This document shows, piece after piece, positions 1-12,439 of a DNA stretch of 64,000 nucleotides. Source of the DNA: Begonia masoniana (Eukaryota > Streptophyta > Magnoliopsida > Cucurbitales > Begoniaceae); the NCBI GenBank assembly GCA_022432975.1, contig CM039509.1, forward strand, positions 24,707,432 through 24,771,431. Direction: 5' to 3'. Both the position numbers and the translations under genes were made by a program. The notes under the pieces are model-generated. The model did no database searches and was not told the origin of the DNA. It saw nothing but the letters and a program-made list of their open reading frames with translations. Every line of letters starts with the position of its first letter. The first letter of the stretch is position 1.

Positions 1-1409
1 TTTTCTTCGTGTAGTGTTGTGTTATCATTGTGCTTGGCGTTGAGTGGTGGTGTGTGTGGTGTGGCATTGCATTTCTTTGAAGCATGCATCATGATGTAGA
101 GCACGCTAGATACGCATAGCTGCATGGTTGTCGTTGTGTGTTTGTCGTTGGGAGGGTTAACAATAGTTGGTTAAAAAGTAAGGCACTTCGGTGCGGGCAA
201 TGAGTAAGGCACTTCTGTGCGGGCAAAGAGTAAGGCACTTTGGTGCGGGCAATGAGTAAGGCACTTCGGTGCAAGCAATGAGTAAGGCACTTCGGTGCGG
301 GCAATGAGTAAGGCACTTCGATGCAGGCAACTAGTATTGTTTGGTCTTGTCGTCGTGTTGTGTTGAGTCGGTTTGTTGAGTTGCATTGGGGTGTTGTGTT
401 GCAATGTTTGGCATGATAGTCGGTCAAAGAGTAAGGCACTTCGGTGCGGGCAATGAGTAAGGCACTTCGGTGTGGGCAACTAGTATTGTTTGGTCGTGTC
501 GTCGTGTTGTGTTTTGTCGGTTTGTTGAGTTGTATTGGGGTGTTGTGTTGCATTGTTTGGCATGATAGTCGGTCAAAGAGTAAGGCATCTTTCGATGCAG
601 GCAGTTTTATTAGGGTTGTGTTGTGTTGTCGTGTTGGGTGTTGTTGTGTTGTTGTGTTGCGTTGTCGTGTTGAGTGGTGTTGTATTGTTGTGTTATGGTT
701 GTGTAAGGGTTGTGTGTGCATTGTGCTTGTTTATATTTTTTATCCCCTATTTGCTAAGCGTAACTTTACGTGTGTGTGTGTGTTCTGTGGTGTAGGTAAC
801 GACGCGATTACAGGTGCGCTAGGCGAGGGAGCAAGTTTTAGGCGACAGTTGGTGGCACACAGGGCACGCCGGTGCGGGCAGTTGTCGGGGCGCCTCGACC
901 ATGGTCTTCGGGGGGTGTGGGGCTTTATATTTTGATAGTTTATTTTAGATGTCTGTTTGTAGAAATGATGGGAATGCGTACCTAATTGTATTTGTTGTAT
1001 ATAGTCATAGTTAAGGGTGATGTGTCACCCTATACTGTGAACTTTCTTCACTTAGGGATGTTAGCATTTTAGTTTTCATCTTTATTACTATTTGGTGATT
1101 TCGTATGCTGGATAAGTTGAGTAGGAGTATTCTGGATTGGTTGGGATTTATTCGTTTGCAGGTACCTAGCATTTTGGAGGCGCCATTTTCAGGCGTTACT
1201 TTGCCGAAATTTTCGGGAAGGACGCCGTGGTGCTTAAAGGTTAAGATTAAGGGAAATTAGTGATTCTAGGCAGCTAGGTATGATATAAGAGAGCTTTGAG
1301 AGATTTAGTTTTAAATTCTGCTGTGCCAATTTTATTTTAAATTATGTTTTAATGTGGGATTGGTTAGCAAAGTAGCGCACCGAGCCACAGTGGGTTCGGG
1401 GGCGTTACA
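1..1409 (+). mobile_element. 3' part of a gypsy LTR, same family as element A
   Basis: This segment matches the distal part of the A LTRs (about 13590-14345 and 18230-18977). Shared landmarks are a TGCTAAGCGTAA box, a GT microsatellite, a GGTGTAG acceptor-like site ending at 794, the string around GGCACACGGGGCACGCCGG, and the terminus GGGGGCGTTACA ending at 1409. The left part runs off the window. No open frame here has family support; the apparent frames follow the short repeats. Whether it is a solo LTR or part of a longer element cannot be seen. Confidence 0.8.
178..600 (+). repeat. LTR minisatellite, unit about 26 bp (GTAAGGCACTTCGGTGCGGG)
   Basis: Units reading GAGTAAGGCACTTCGGTGCG repeat from 178 to 330 and again around 430-480 and 575-600. 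A longer unit of about 145 bp, containing TGTTTGGTC, CGTCGTGTTGTGTT and GGCATGATAGTCGGTCAAAG, occurs twice (about 331-475 and 480-600). The array occupies the same LTR interval as the different GGGAGCGAGACTCGG array of element A. Confidence 0.85.
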
Positions 1410-2096
1410 TCTGTTGTATCTCAATCACCTGCTGCAGGTGCGTCTGGTATATCTGATACACCCCTACTGGTGCGTCTGCTGCATATGATCCACCTGCTGG
1501 TTGTTCATCTACTGCATCTGATACATGTGCTGCAAATACTACCTCATCTGCCTTATGTCTCATCCACTAGCCTCCTCTTCCTGGGAGGTTAATGGCAGCA
1601 ATGTGGCCTCCTCTTCATGGGGGGCCAATGGCGGTGATGTGACCTCCTCCATCAGCACTGCCCGAGAGGTGGATCCTCATCACCCAAGTGTCATCGACGT
1701 CCACGAGGCCTATCCAAGTTAAACGAGACATGTCAAATACGTCGGTAGATATGTGAGCTCTCCTCTGCTCACCATCCGGTATCTGAATCTCAGGTTGCTC
1801 GATGATCTTTTGAATCAATGCGCCGTACGGAAGATTCTTCGTGGATGTCCGTCCGACCTCATGCTTGTGACCCATAATCAAAAAGCCTCGTTGCACAGCT
1901 TTTCCATGACATACAGGTCCATGCAACTTACGAGATCTCTATGTCCATTTCGCGGCAGAAGGGTGTGGGTTGGCATGTTGTGAAGAACCCGATCTATGAC
2001 ATTCAAATCTTTCGATCATGACTTCACGAACACCCCAATGTTAGGATTGCTATAAATTTCATGTAGGAACTCTGCTCCCTTGGGCAATCGAAAAAA
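1410..2096 (-). pseudogene. Plant transposon-protein-like remnant, distal part
   Basis: Read on the minus strand, this continues the remnant at 9229-9005 once F and its target duplication are removed. Fragments such as FRLPKGAEFLHEIYSNPNIG, RDLVSCMDLYVMEKLCNEAF and NLPYGALIQKIIEQPEIQIP resemble the C-terminal half of the plant transposon or plant-mobile-type proteins found beside many retroelements. Stops and at least one frameshift break it, so it is not functional. The sequence between 1410 and about 1600 is low-complexity and shows no clear domain. The family assignment is from recall and is tentative. Confidence 0.45.
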
Positions 2097-2329
2097 ATGG
2101 CAGTAACACCCTGAATTAATCAACCCGGTTTGTTACTCACACTCACTACACTGAACTAGGAAATTCTAAAAAAAAAATTAAAACTTTATCCATTGATATA
2201 ATTCGACATTGTTTAAAACATCAAAACTTTACAGCTGAAAAAATTTATGTAAAACAGAGCCGAAAACAGAACAAACTGACAATTCTTTAAATATGAAATC
2301 GTTCGAAACAATCCTGCAACAACCACAGC

Positions 2330-2643
2330 CAGTTCGACGCTACTGGGCGATCTGGCATCCACAGAGTCTGTCGTCACAACCTTGGACGACGTACTCGTCT
2401 ACGACTTTGGACGACGCAATTGACTCTGGACGACAAACTCTGGACAAGTGATTCTGGACGACTCAACTCTGAACGATATACACTGAACGACATCGCTTTG
2501 GACGACTGTTCCTCATCGTCCACAGCTACATAGATTTTTTGCCTATGGATTATCGTCCACAGAACACGTGACTTTGTCGTCCACGGTCCACGTGACTTTC
2601 TCGTCCACGGGGTTATATAAAATCATCATCCACGAAACACCTG
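2330..2643 (-). repeat. GTGGACGA-type short-motif array in F, left part
   Basis: Many copies of CGTCCACGG, GGACGAC and CCACGTGACTT on the plus strand (GTGGACGA on the minus strand) occur at irregular spacing. The array is cut at 2643 by G and resumes at 7311. Confidence 0.75.
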
Positions 2644-2994
2644 TGTAATGCCCCAAATTAATTCAACCCGGTTTGTTACTCACATACTCTGAACTGTATT
2701 AAGAAATTCTAGGAAAAATTTAAAACTTTGTCTATAGATACATCATTTATTACGACAACAACTTGCAGCGGAAAACTTTTATGTAAAACAGAGTCTTTAC
2801 AAAGGCAGACTAGAAAATCTTTCAGTTAAATAAAACAATGAAGAAAAACGTTCAAAACATCAAAACCTTACAGCGGAAAACATTTATGTAAAAATAGAAT
2901 CATGACGAAAACAGACTATCAAAAACCTTGAGTTCAAAATCGATAAAAACTTCTCTGCGACATCTGCAATAGTTTGACAATAATAAACACTCTG

Positions 2995-3690
2995 TCGTTC
3001 ACAAAGTCTGTCGTCCACAGCTTTGGACGACGTACTCATCTACGACTCTGGATGACAAGCTCTGGACAAGCAACTTTAGATGACACGAGTCTGGACGACG
3101 TACACGGAACGACATCGCTTTGGACGAGATCGCTATAGACAACATTAATTTAGACGACGCCGTTTTAGATGACAACGCACCACAATTGTGGACGATGTTC
3201 TTGTCCACGACTACACAGATTTATCGTCCATAGACTCACTTAAATCTGTCGTCCACAGACCACGTGATTTATCGCCCACTGTCCACGTGACTTCATCGTC
3301 CACGAAATTACATAAACTCATCGTCCACGGACCAACGTCCATAGACTTACTTAAATTTTTCGTCCATGGACCACGTGACTTTATCGTCCACTGTCCACGT
3401 GACTACTTACTTTGGATGGCTACACTTCAGATGACTTGTCCACAGAATGGACAACTGTCTTCCCTGCGATTGTGGACGACTAATTTCTCCTACAGTTTGG
3501 ACGACTATTTTGTCCACATAATGGTGACTGTTTACACCTTCGACTCTGGACGATATGCTCGTCCACGACTTTGGACGACGTATTCGTCCATACAACTCTG
3601 GACCAAAATACTATTCTTCTACACGCAGTATGGACAACTGTTTTCACTTACAACTGTGGACGACTATTTTCGCCTCCAGTCTGGACGATC
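2995..3690 (-). repeat. GTGGACGA-type array in G
   Basis: Imperfect copies of TCGTCCAC, GTCCACGG and CACGTGACTT alternate with TCTGGACGAC-type units. The open frames seen on both strands here follow the repeat and show no protein family. Confidence 0.8.
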
Positions 3691-5896
3691 ATCCCTATGA
3701 CGAAACATAACTTAACGAATATACACTAAATGATGGACAATTCTGACTATAAGAGAACTTATAAAATCTCAACAGCAAACATTCAAAACAACGTGAATCC
3801 ATAACTTACTTAAAAATCCAGAAGGAAACTACAGTTAAAACGAACCATGTTTTCATAATCAAGATAATCTCAAAATATTAAAACATTAAATCTACCACTG
3901 TTATTAAATTTATAGCATACTTTAACAAAACATTTGCGCACTAAGACTTCACATACTGCCATTAGTTAAACCGCCTCATCAGTGCACCAGACCGTGGCAT
4001 AGATGTTCTCCATCAACTACGCCTATCCTTCTGTAAACTCAGAGAATTCACCAGTAGTTACCTCAGCATTTACATCACAAAACTCATCTATTAACCTAAT
4101 GCTCAATAAGTAGAGAAATAATAAAATACAATGCTGAATCATAAATCCTATTCATGCAGTTTCTACTTTCACAACTCAGTTGTATTCGTATTCGTTCTCT
4201 GTTGATCCCCTTATACGATGGAAAGTGGATCAATTTATCCCAAAGCATTAATCTTCTACTCGATTAAGGGCCGGATTAGTTCCCTTAATAGATGATCTGA
4301 TCCTTCGTTCGATGGGAAGTGGATCATTTTTCCCAAAATATAAATCCTCTACTCGATTAAGGGGCGGATTAGTTCCCTTAATAGCTGATCTGATTCAACC
4401 TGCTCATGTCTTACCATGCCATTACTTGTAAATTCATTTTCATATTCTTTCAAAAACATGTTGCACGACATACTGGAAACATACAAACATGCGTAAACCC
4501 TACTATTTTGTGATGTAGGCCCGAAGGCACACACATACTCTACTTACCTGGTGTAACACCCGACGAGTTTGATCAGGTGACTTTCTTAACCGTTTTAACG
4601 GTCATGTTTATTTGATATATAAAGGAAATGGAAAATTTTTAAACCTCACCAACGCCACTGTAGCCAACACTTCCTCCTTTTAGCGATTTTCTCTCCTGAG
4701 CTCTCGCTCTCTGCCTGTCAGTAACCCTCCCTTTGACGACCAGCTCCCTTGCTATTTCTCGGATACTCTACGCTCGAGGTATGGGATAGACAATGTAGTT
4801 GTCAGTTAGTCGATAAGCTCTGTTTTTCAGCTTGGTGTTGGAGTTTGGTTTCTCCAATGGCCGAGTAATGCTAGTAACATTTATAATCTGGATTTAATAA
4901 TGTCATTTCCGAATCGATTTTGGACATTTAATATGACCGACCTTGATTAATCGTTAGTCGAACCTAGCTGTTTTGGTTTTGGGATTTCGAACTGCTCACA
5001 GAAAAACTAAACTAAGGGATTCGGGAATGACTTTAGCTATTAGATTCTAGGATGACTTGTGATTATGACTATTAGGATTTTCATTTTAACTACTGCAATG
5101 TAAATGTTTTAGGTGAAGAAGCCTGAAGAAAAGGAGTTCAAGTTGCTAAGAAAACCAGGTAAGTGAATGTGTAGGATTCCCGGCCATTAGGGCCCTACAT
5201 CATAAGGATGTTAGGTAGAAACTGATACGATGATTAGAAGTCATTTAAGCTATTGTCTGTTACTTATGTTGATCTTTATTTTAAGTTAGTAAGATGGTTT
5301 GTACTTGGATGATTTATGGATGTTTGAGAACTATGTTATGTGATGTTCTGTTAGAGCCCATGAAGTCGACTGTCTAGTATGATAATTTCCATAGTTTGAT
5401 GATTTAAGAACATTCATGTCATGCATCATGATTTACTTCGCAAGCACATGAAAATGATTTATGAGCATGTTTTCTCCATGAACAAGATATGAGAATGAAT
5501 ATGAAAACGATCCCATACAACATGATTAAGTGAGGGTTGGGGGCAGGTTGACGCATTCCACAATCCAAAGAGGGACCATGAATACGACCCGAAAGGGAAT
5601 ATGATCAAAATCACTGTCAACCCCCCTTTTACGGCACAAATCCTCCCTTAATCCATATGATGAAAACGATGTACAGAAACAAGAATGATAAATGATCATG
5701 AACATGTTTTCTCTCAACTGTACATGCATGAATACATGTTATTTTGCATTCCTTACTAAGCATTAGGCTTATAGTTTAAACCTCATGATGTAGGTGACGA
5801 GTTTTCAGCTAAGGATCTCAAAGTTAATGAAGATGTCTGAGTTTGGTTGCTGGAAGGTGTTCAGGGAGCAATTCTGTGGCTGGATGGCGAACAAGA

Positions 5897-5911
5897 CCCC
5901 CCCCCCCCCCC
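5897..5911 (+). repeat. C(15) homopolymer
   Basis: A pure C run inside H. Its length may be unreliable in sequencing. Confidence 0.9.
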
Positions 5912-6676
5912 GGTTAATGTTCTTATGATTTTAGTGATGATTACGAATATGGAAGTATAAGTAGGATGAGAATATATTTTAACATTGGGCTTTTTGAAAT
6001 TGTCTGGTTTAACTACTGAGTCTGGGAATGATTATAAGAATATGGAAAGAGTTATTTTAACTAAGTCTTCCGCTTCACGTATCCTGAAAGAGTCTATGAT
6101 TTTATTCGTTTAAAGTTTATGTCTACCAAGTTGAAATCTATGAGAGTCGGGGTACCTTTCTGTTGGTTGAAGTTGCTTGATGATTATCATGTTTTACTGC
6201 TGGGTGATAGGAGTCGGATGAGTGTATCATCCGGTTGACGTCACCGCCGGATGTCGAATGATAGAAGTTAATCGTTTGAGTCTTCCAGCTGATGTCATCG
6301 GATGATGTCGAGTGTTTACTCGCCGGGTGATGTAAGTAAAGTATTTAGTCGTTCGTTCACCGGATGATGTCTCCTGTTGGATGAGGTAAGTGAGTCACAT
6401 GAATTGCACCTGTCCACCGGATGATGCCTTTGATGGATGAAGACATCATCCGGCTGACGTCATCGGTGGATAGTGAATGATTTTTGATCACCGGACGATG
6501 TATGTGTTCTCTTTACTGGATGATATAAGTGATGTTTTGTCGATTAGTGACCGGGCGATGTTTTAATTATGCACATGAAACGCCCGTGTCCGCCGGCAGA
6601 GGTGTAATGTATTACGCTGCCGGGCTATGCCTAATGAATCACGTGTGAAGTCTTGAACTAAGTTCTGATATAAAAG

Positions 6677-6702
6677 AAAAAAAAAAAAAAAAAAAAAAAA
6701 AA
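6677..6702 (+). repeat. A(26) homopolymer near the end of H
   Basis: A pure A run about 80 bp before the H terminus. It is in the LTR body and does not mark a retroposed tail. Confidence 0.9.
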
Positions 6703-7312
6703 GAACAAAGGAAAGTTAAGGATATATGGTCAATTCTAAAAGAGTCATGATTTGGTCTCGGCTCTACTGGGGTCGTTACACCTGGCTTCCTGGAAAATGT
6801 TTGGTTGCAAGCTACTTTGGGAGTTTGCTCAAACCTAAAACCATAAACCGAGAATTAATTAAATCTTCACTAAACTTCATTCTAAACTATCCAGAAGTCT
6901 AAGGAAGCTAGTTGGGAGCTCTGTTCTTCGAGCATTCCCGATTCATCCCAAAACCGAACTCAACTCTCACTCACATCATTCCCAAAACACGCATTCACAA
7001 TCCCCTCAATCATCTATAATCACTAATACAACAAGAAATTAAAGTAAAACTCACCTAAGTTGAAGAAAAATCAGAGAGAAAATCGCCGAGAGGAACCTGC
7101 CAAGCTGAGCTGAATGCAGAAAGGGGAAAGTGGGAAAACAGTGGCGGCTAAACCTTCTCTAAACCCTCCATTTATAACATAAGCTTTACAAATTACACAT
7201 GTGCCCTTGACTAACCAACTTTAACCTATTTAAGCAACCAATTATAATCACTTAATTCCATAAAAATGAAAGTCACAAAATGTTGTTATTAAATCAAAGC
7301 CGATAATTACGA

Positions 7313-7620
7313 GTGACTTTGTCGTCCACGGTCCACGTGCCTTTCTCGTCCACGGAGTTACATACACTCATCGTCCACGGACCAACGTCCATAGACTTAC
7401 TTAAATTTGTCGTCCACGGACCACGTGACTTTATCGTCTATGGTCCACGTGACTTTATTAACTCCAGCTTTGGACTATTACCTTGTCTTCAACTATGGAC
7501 GACTAATTTCACTTACAGTTTGGACGACTGTTCTCGTCCACAGAATGGACTACTGTTTTCTCTTTCAACTCTGGACGACTATCCTTATGACAGAAACATA
7601 ACTGATTATACACTAAATGA
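7313..7620 (-). repeat. GTGGACGA-type array in F, right part
   Basis: This continues the 2330-2643 array after the G insertion, with CGTCCACGG, CCACGTGACTT and TGGACGACT units. Confidence 0.75.
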
Positions 7621-9004
7621 TGGACAATTATGACTACATGAGAACATATAAAAATTTGGCAGCAACCATTCAAAACAACGTAAATCCATAACTTACTAAA
7701 AATTCAGAAAGAAAACTCCAGTTAAAACCAACTATGTTTCATAAACAGAATAATCTCAAAACGTATCAAAACATTAAAACTGTCACTGTTGTTAAAATTC
7801 TCAGCACACATTAACTAAACATTTGTCCACACATACTATCATTAGTTAACTCGCCTCATCATTGTACCAGGTCAAGGCATAGATGTGCTCCATCAACTAT
7901 GCCTATTCTTCAGTAAACTCAGAGAATTCACCTGTAGACACCTCAACACCTACATCACAAAACTCATCTATTAGCCTAATGCTAAATAAGTAGAGCAATA
8001 ATGAAATGAAATGCTGAAACATAAATCCTAATCATGCAGTTTCTACTTTCACAACTCAGTTGTATTTTCTGTTCGTTCTCTATTGATCCCCCTGTTGATG
8101 GGAAGCGGATCATTTTTTCCAAACTATAAATATCCTCTGTCTCGATTAAGGGGTGGATTAATTCCTTTAATAGTTAATCTGATTCAAAATAGCTGTTCTT
8201 GATCCCCCTGTTCGATGGGAAGTGGATCATTTTTTACAAAGTATAAATATCTTCTGTTCTCGATTAAGGGGCAGATTAATTCCCTTAATAGTTAACTGAT
8301 TCAATCTGCTCATGCCTTACCATGCCACTATATATAAAAATTCATTTTCGTATTCTTTCAAAAACATGATACCTGCCAAACTAAAAATCATACAAAACAT
8401 GCACATATCCTACTGCTTTGTTATATAGGCCCGAAGGCATACACATACTCTACTTACCTGGCTTTCTGGAAAATGTTTGGTTGCAAGCTACTTCGGGAGT
8501 TTGCTCAAACCTAAAACCATAAACCGAGCATTAATTAAATCTTCACTAAACTTCATTCTAAACCATCTAGAAATCTAAAGAAGCTAGTTAGGGATTCTGT
8601 TTCCTCGTGCATTCCCCGATTCACCACAAAACCCGAATCAAACTCTTACTCACAGCACTCTCAACATTTTCTATTTTATTCTACCGTAAACCATTCATCA
8701 AATGTATATCCTATATTCATCATAAATCATCCAGCAAGAAGAATCTAGGAAGAACTCACATGGATTGAAGGAATCAGGCAGGGGAATCGTCGAGAGAACT
8801 TGCCGAGCTAAAGACCAAAAAGGAAAGGTGAATAGTGGCAGCTTAAACCCTTAGCTAAACCCTCCCTTTTATACCCTATGCTTCACAAATTACACTTATG
8901 CCCTTAATTAACCAAACCTTAACCTAATCAAGCAACTAGTCATATTCATTTAATCCCTTAATTCATGAAATGTTGTTATAATTAGGGCCAATTGCTACAA
9001 TGGC

Positions 9005-9523
9005 AATCTACGGAAGCCTTGTAATATTTCTCCCCCCTTCCATGGCAAACCATAGCACTTCATTCACCGTCTCTGGACGTATCATAAGCTCCGTACCAAG
9101 GATGTACGTTCTCAGACCAGTCAAAACTCCATCTCTCCTGGTTGCTATCAAGTTTGCGTAGAACAAGCAAACTATTCTATCGCAGCTATCGCCCTTCAAT
9201 GAATACACCGCATAGGCCGATGCTGTCAAACATTCTTTTGATCCCCCACGACTCTCAACCTCTAAAGTTCACATTTTTCCAATAAATAATCTCTCATTTG
9301 ACCAAATCCCGCTCAAACTTCTCTTAACACTCTTCATTCCAAAATAATTCCATAGCCTGATACTGTCAAGATTGCGTAGAGTGAACTTGATAAAAATTTG
9401 ATATGTTATGAAAATTATGACATTAGAAATAAAATTTGAAAAAATTAAAAAATCATCTTTATATATGAAAATATTTTACTATAATATTTCTTAAATAAAT
9501 ATGAAATAAAATGCAATACCACT
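9005..9523 (-). pseudogene. Plant transposon-protein-like remnant, proximal part
   Basis: A minus-strand frame from 9229 reads TASAYAVYSLKGDSCDRIVC followed by LFYANLIATRRDGVLTGLR and a segment ending in EVLWFAMEGG. The order FYAN, then an R-G-x-x block, then an NE[VF] segment resembles plant transposon-type proteins that carry VREFYANL-like motifs. The upstream part (9360-9230) reads on with stops. F splits this reading at 9004, and the downstream half is at 2096-1615. AT-rich sequence from 9400 to 9523 has no recognisable coding content. Confidence 0.45.
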
Positions 9524-11386
9524 TGTTAGGATAATTGCGTCGACGCTGTAAAACGTGGAGAGTTCCCAGGAAAGGCTGGAGGGGTCACAAACGGTCTCAC
9601 TTAAATTCCGGTTTCATAGACAGAACTTACTTACACAGTACAATTACACCACTAAATAAGCGGTACGAAAAACAGGATTATGAATATATTCACTAAGAAA
9701 AATCACTACTCTTAGAATTTCAAATAAAAAATACAATGAAAAAAATATGGCAAAAGAAATTTAAATATTTCCATAAAAGATAAAAATAAAATAATATTAT
9801 AGAAAATAAAATACATTAAAAAAAATCAAGATAAGGTAGAATAAGAAAATAAAATATCTTCAAAGATTTTTTTTAGCTGCATAATAAAAGAAATTTACAA
9901 AAATATGATAATATAAAACGTTAAATTATAAAAAAAAAAAAAAAAATCAAACCTTGCCCGGAAACTAAGAAAAATATAGCCGGAGGAAGAAAATAATAAG
10001 GAGAAGTAGAGAGAAGTGAAGAAAGTTGTGAAGAAAGAAGGGGAGGGAGGGCCCTTTTATAGGGGGAGACCGGTCGACTAGTCAAGGTTTGACAGACCGG
10101 TCGACTGGTATGTCAACACCGGTTGACCGGGAATGGTTGTTTTACCTATTTTTGATACTTTGGTGGTTTCGACGCTGAATAGTAAACTTTGGTAGTTTTT
10201 TTAAAATAAACCATTACTTTAATGGTTAAAATGAAAAAAAAAATCCTAAAAACTATTTATATGTTTCAAATCATAATATATTTATTTGAGTGTTTATAAA
10301 TGATTAATCATAATTAATCATTTATATATTTATTCTTTTAACATAGAAATTAAATAGTGACATAAAATGACAGAGGAACCGATGGATCTATAGTCCTAAG
10401 CTCCAATAATATTTGTTAATTAATATAAACTCTTTATATTAAATAACACAATTATTAACTCTAGAGTAATTCCACTAAATACCTAGAGTTACACTCTTAG
10501 AACTATAGTGTAACACCCAAAACTTTCGTGTCTTAATTTTAAACACGGATCCGGAATACTTAAGCTCTACCGTCTCTTTTTATAATAGGAATTAATATTT
10601 CACGCTTATTGGGGGAATATTTTGGAGGATAATTGGGGAAATTTAAGGTAAGGCAACTCATCTTTGGTAATATTTTAGCTAGAAAGCTAGGTTACGTGGC
10701 AGAATTGTAACACCCGGATTTACGGAAATTTGTAAATAAATAATATAATGGTATTTTTGTAAATAAGTCAAAATAAGTCAGTTTTGTAAAACGAAAGCGT
10801 TATTACGATCCTAATGATTTATAAGGATTTTGAGAAAATTTCGGAAATTTTAGGAGTTTAACGCTAATTTTACGAGAATTACGTTTGTCGTAATATAAAG
10901 GATACTTTGGTAAAAATAGTAAACATGGTCCGTTTTGTGAACGGACAGTTTTAAAAAAAACCTTAATAATAAGTTGGAATTGTTGGTAAAATAAGAAAAT
11001 TTGGAGAAACCGAATCGTTAGACAATTAACGAAACGAAGGACGAAACAAATAGAAATCAAAGGAATGGCAAAATGGTAATTTGCAAAGTAAATTTTAATT
11101 AAAACAAATCTCTTCTTCTTCCTTCACCATTTTCACGCGGTGTAACACCCGAGATTTATTTTTAAGGAAAATTGGAGAGAAAAGAAAAGAATAATCAAAT
11201 AGGTTGTTTTAATTAATTTAAAAGAAAAGTGAATAAATTTGGCAGAACTAAATAGTTTCTTAATTTAGGTTCAGGTATTTCCAGTGAAATTAAGCCGTGA
11301 GTTATAAATTAAGAGCGAGATTTAACGAAATTCGAAATGGTCAAAAACACGGGAGGGCAAAATGGTAAATAATGATTTATTAATGC

Positions 11387-11426
<40 letters not shown>

Positions 11427-12439
11427 TAAAAATAAATAATAAAACAACAGAATGGCCGAAGCCATTCTGTTGTTCGAGCGAGCGACGAGCGCGAAGAACA
11501 GGGGAGAGGGAAGGGAGGAACGGCGATCGCCGATCAAGACCGCCGACGATTCCCGACGATTTCCAGCCAGACGACGTTGACGACTCCAAGGCTGCCAGTT
11601 CCGGCCGTCGTCGCGCACAGAACCGAATGGTCGCCGAGTTGTGAGGAGCTCAATTTGAGCGAAAATCAGTGAACTCCAAATTTGGGCATTTTGTTTTTGT
11701 GTGTGTAGTCTTCGGGATTTTGGTTGTTTATGCTAATTGAAGGTGTGGGTGGTCGATTGGTGAGGAATTAGGCGAAAATTGATGAAAAACCAGAAAGGGG
11801 AAAATTCTCGGCTTACGGCAGTTCGGGTTTTGCCAGTTTTGACCTAGCTACGGTCTTTTGTTTTCAAATTCCTTTTGGCAGGTTAAAATAGGGTATTAGA
11901 GGAGTACGTGGTCGCTGGAATCGTTGGATTCCAATAATCGATGCAAAAATTATGCACGTTTGAAGTTTCATTTCGGTTTTTACCGAACCAAAAATTAGTG
12001 ACCCGTTTAGTTAGGTTTTAGTTGGATTAGGCTAGAAATAGTAGTTTGAGAGTAATTGGTGAATGTAGGCTTGATGTTAATGAAGTTTGAATATTTGTCG
12101 TAGGTCCAGCCGTAGGTGGTCAGGGAACCGAGCATCCTCAGTGGGCTAGGACGCCAGGTAAGTAGTGGAATGCTTGTGTTTTGCCTTCAGGCCTACACCA
12201 TAGAACGGTAGGGATTTGTTTGTTTGCTTTATTTGGTTGTTGTTTGGTTGTTTATTTCATTTGGTGTTTGATTATTGCTTTGTTTGGTTGGTTATTTCGT
12301 TGCTTTGTATTGTATTTTGTTTGAGTGGATGCTTTGTTCTTTATTTTGTTCAGTGATTGCTTTGTCTTGTATTGGTTTGTGTGGCGTTGAGTTAGAAATG
12401 TAAAAAGGGGTAGTGAGAGCTTGAAAGGTAAGGGGAATA

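Larger units (their letters stand above)
4552..6780 (+). mobile_element. Element H: solo gypsy LTR (C family) inside G
   Basis: It starts TGTAACACCC at 4552, ends GGGTCGTTACA at 6780, and is flanked by exact CCTGG duplications (4547-4551 and 6781-6785). At 2229 bp it resembles the LTRs of element C in its leader, its exon-like block (5113-5158), its CTTACTAAGCATTAGGC box and its CCGGATGATG array (about 6180-6600). There is no primer site, polypurine tract or coding sequence. The insertion site is the predicted splice donor region of G on the opposite strand. Confidence 0.9.
2644..7310 (-). mobile_element. Element G: second LTR of the F family inside F, split by H
   Basis: It begins TGTAATGCCCC at 2644 and shares with F the AACCCGGTTTGTTACTCA segment, the GTGGACGA array, the exon-like block and the distal sequence ending near 7310. 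Removing H (4552-6780) leaves about 2.4 kb, so it is again LTR-sized with no coding region. A clean target duplication was not found: flanks ACCTG and ACGAG differ at two positions. The right border is placed where the F array resumes. Confidence 0.65.
2102..8999 (-). mobile_element. Element F: gypsy-type solo LTR, interrupted by G
   Basis: The target duplication ATGGC lies at 2097-2101 and 9000-9004. The minus-strand LTR starts TGTAGCAATTGG at 8999 and ends near 2102, where the expected TGTTACA end is changed by one base. Its own sequence is 2102-2643 plus 7311-8999, about 2.2 kb. On the minus strand it has a mini-exon-like block (8510-8458, ending CCAG before GTAAGTAG) and a GTGATGTAG acceptor at 7950. 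No internal region or coding sequence is seen, so a solo LTR left by LTR-LTR recombination is the simplest reading. Confidence 0.8.

Noticed and set aside
178..600. CRISPR-like regular repeats
   Set aside because: Units are directly adjacent or part of larger units without unique spacers, and lie in a plant LTR.
89..935. Overlapping open frames of up to 210 codons on both strands
   Set aside because: They follow the 26-bp minisatellite and T/G-rich LTR sequence; composition is repetitive and no protein family is visible.
2644..7310. A target duplication for G
   Set aside because: Flanking ACCTG and ACGAG do not match well enough; the border with F is inferred from array continuity only.
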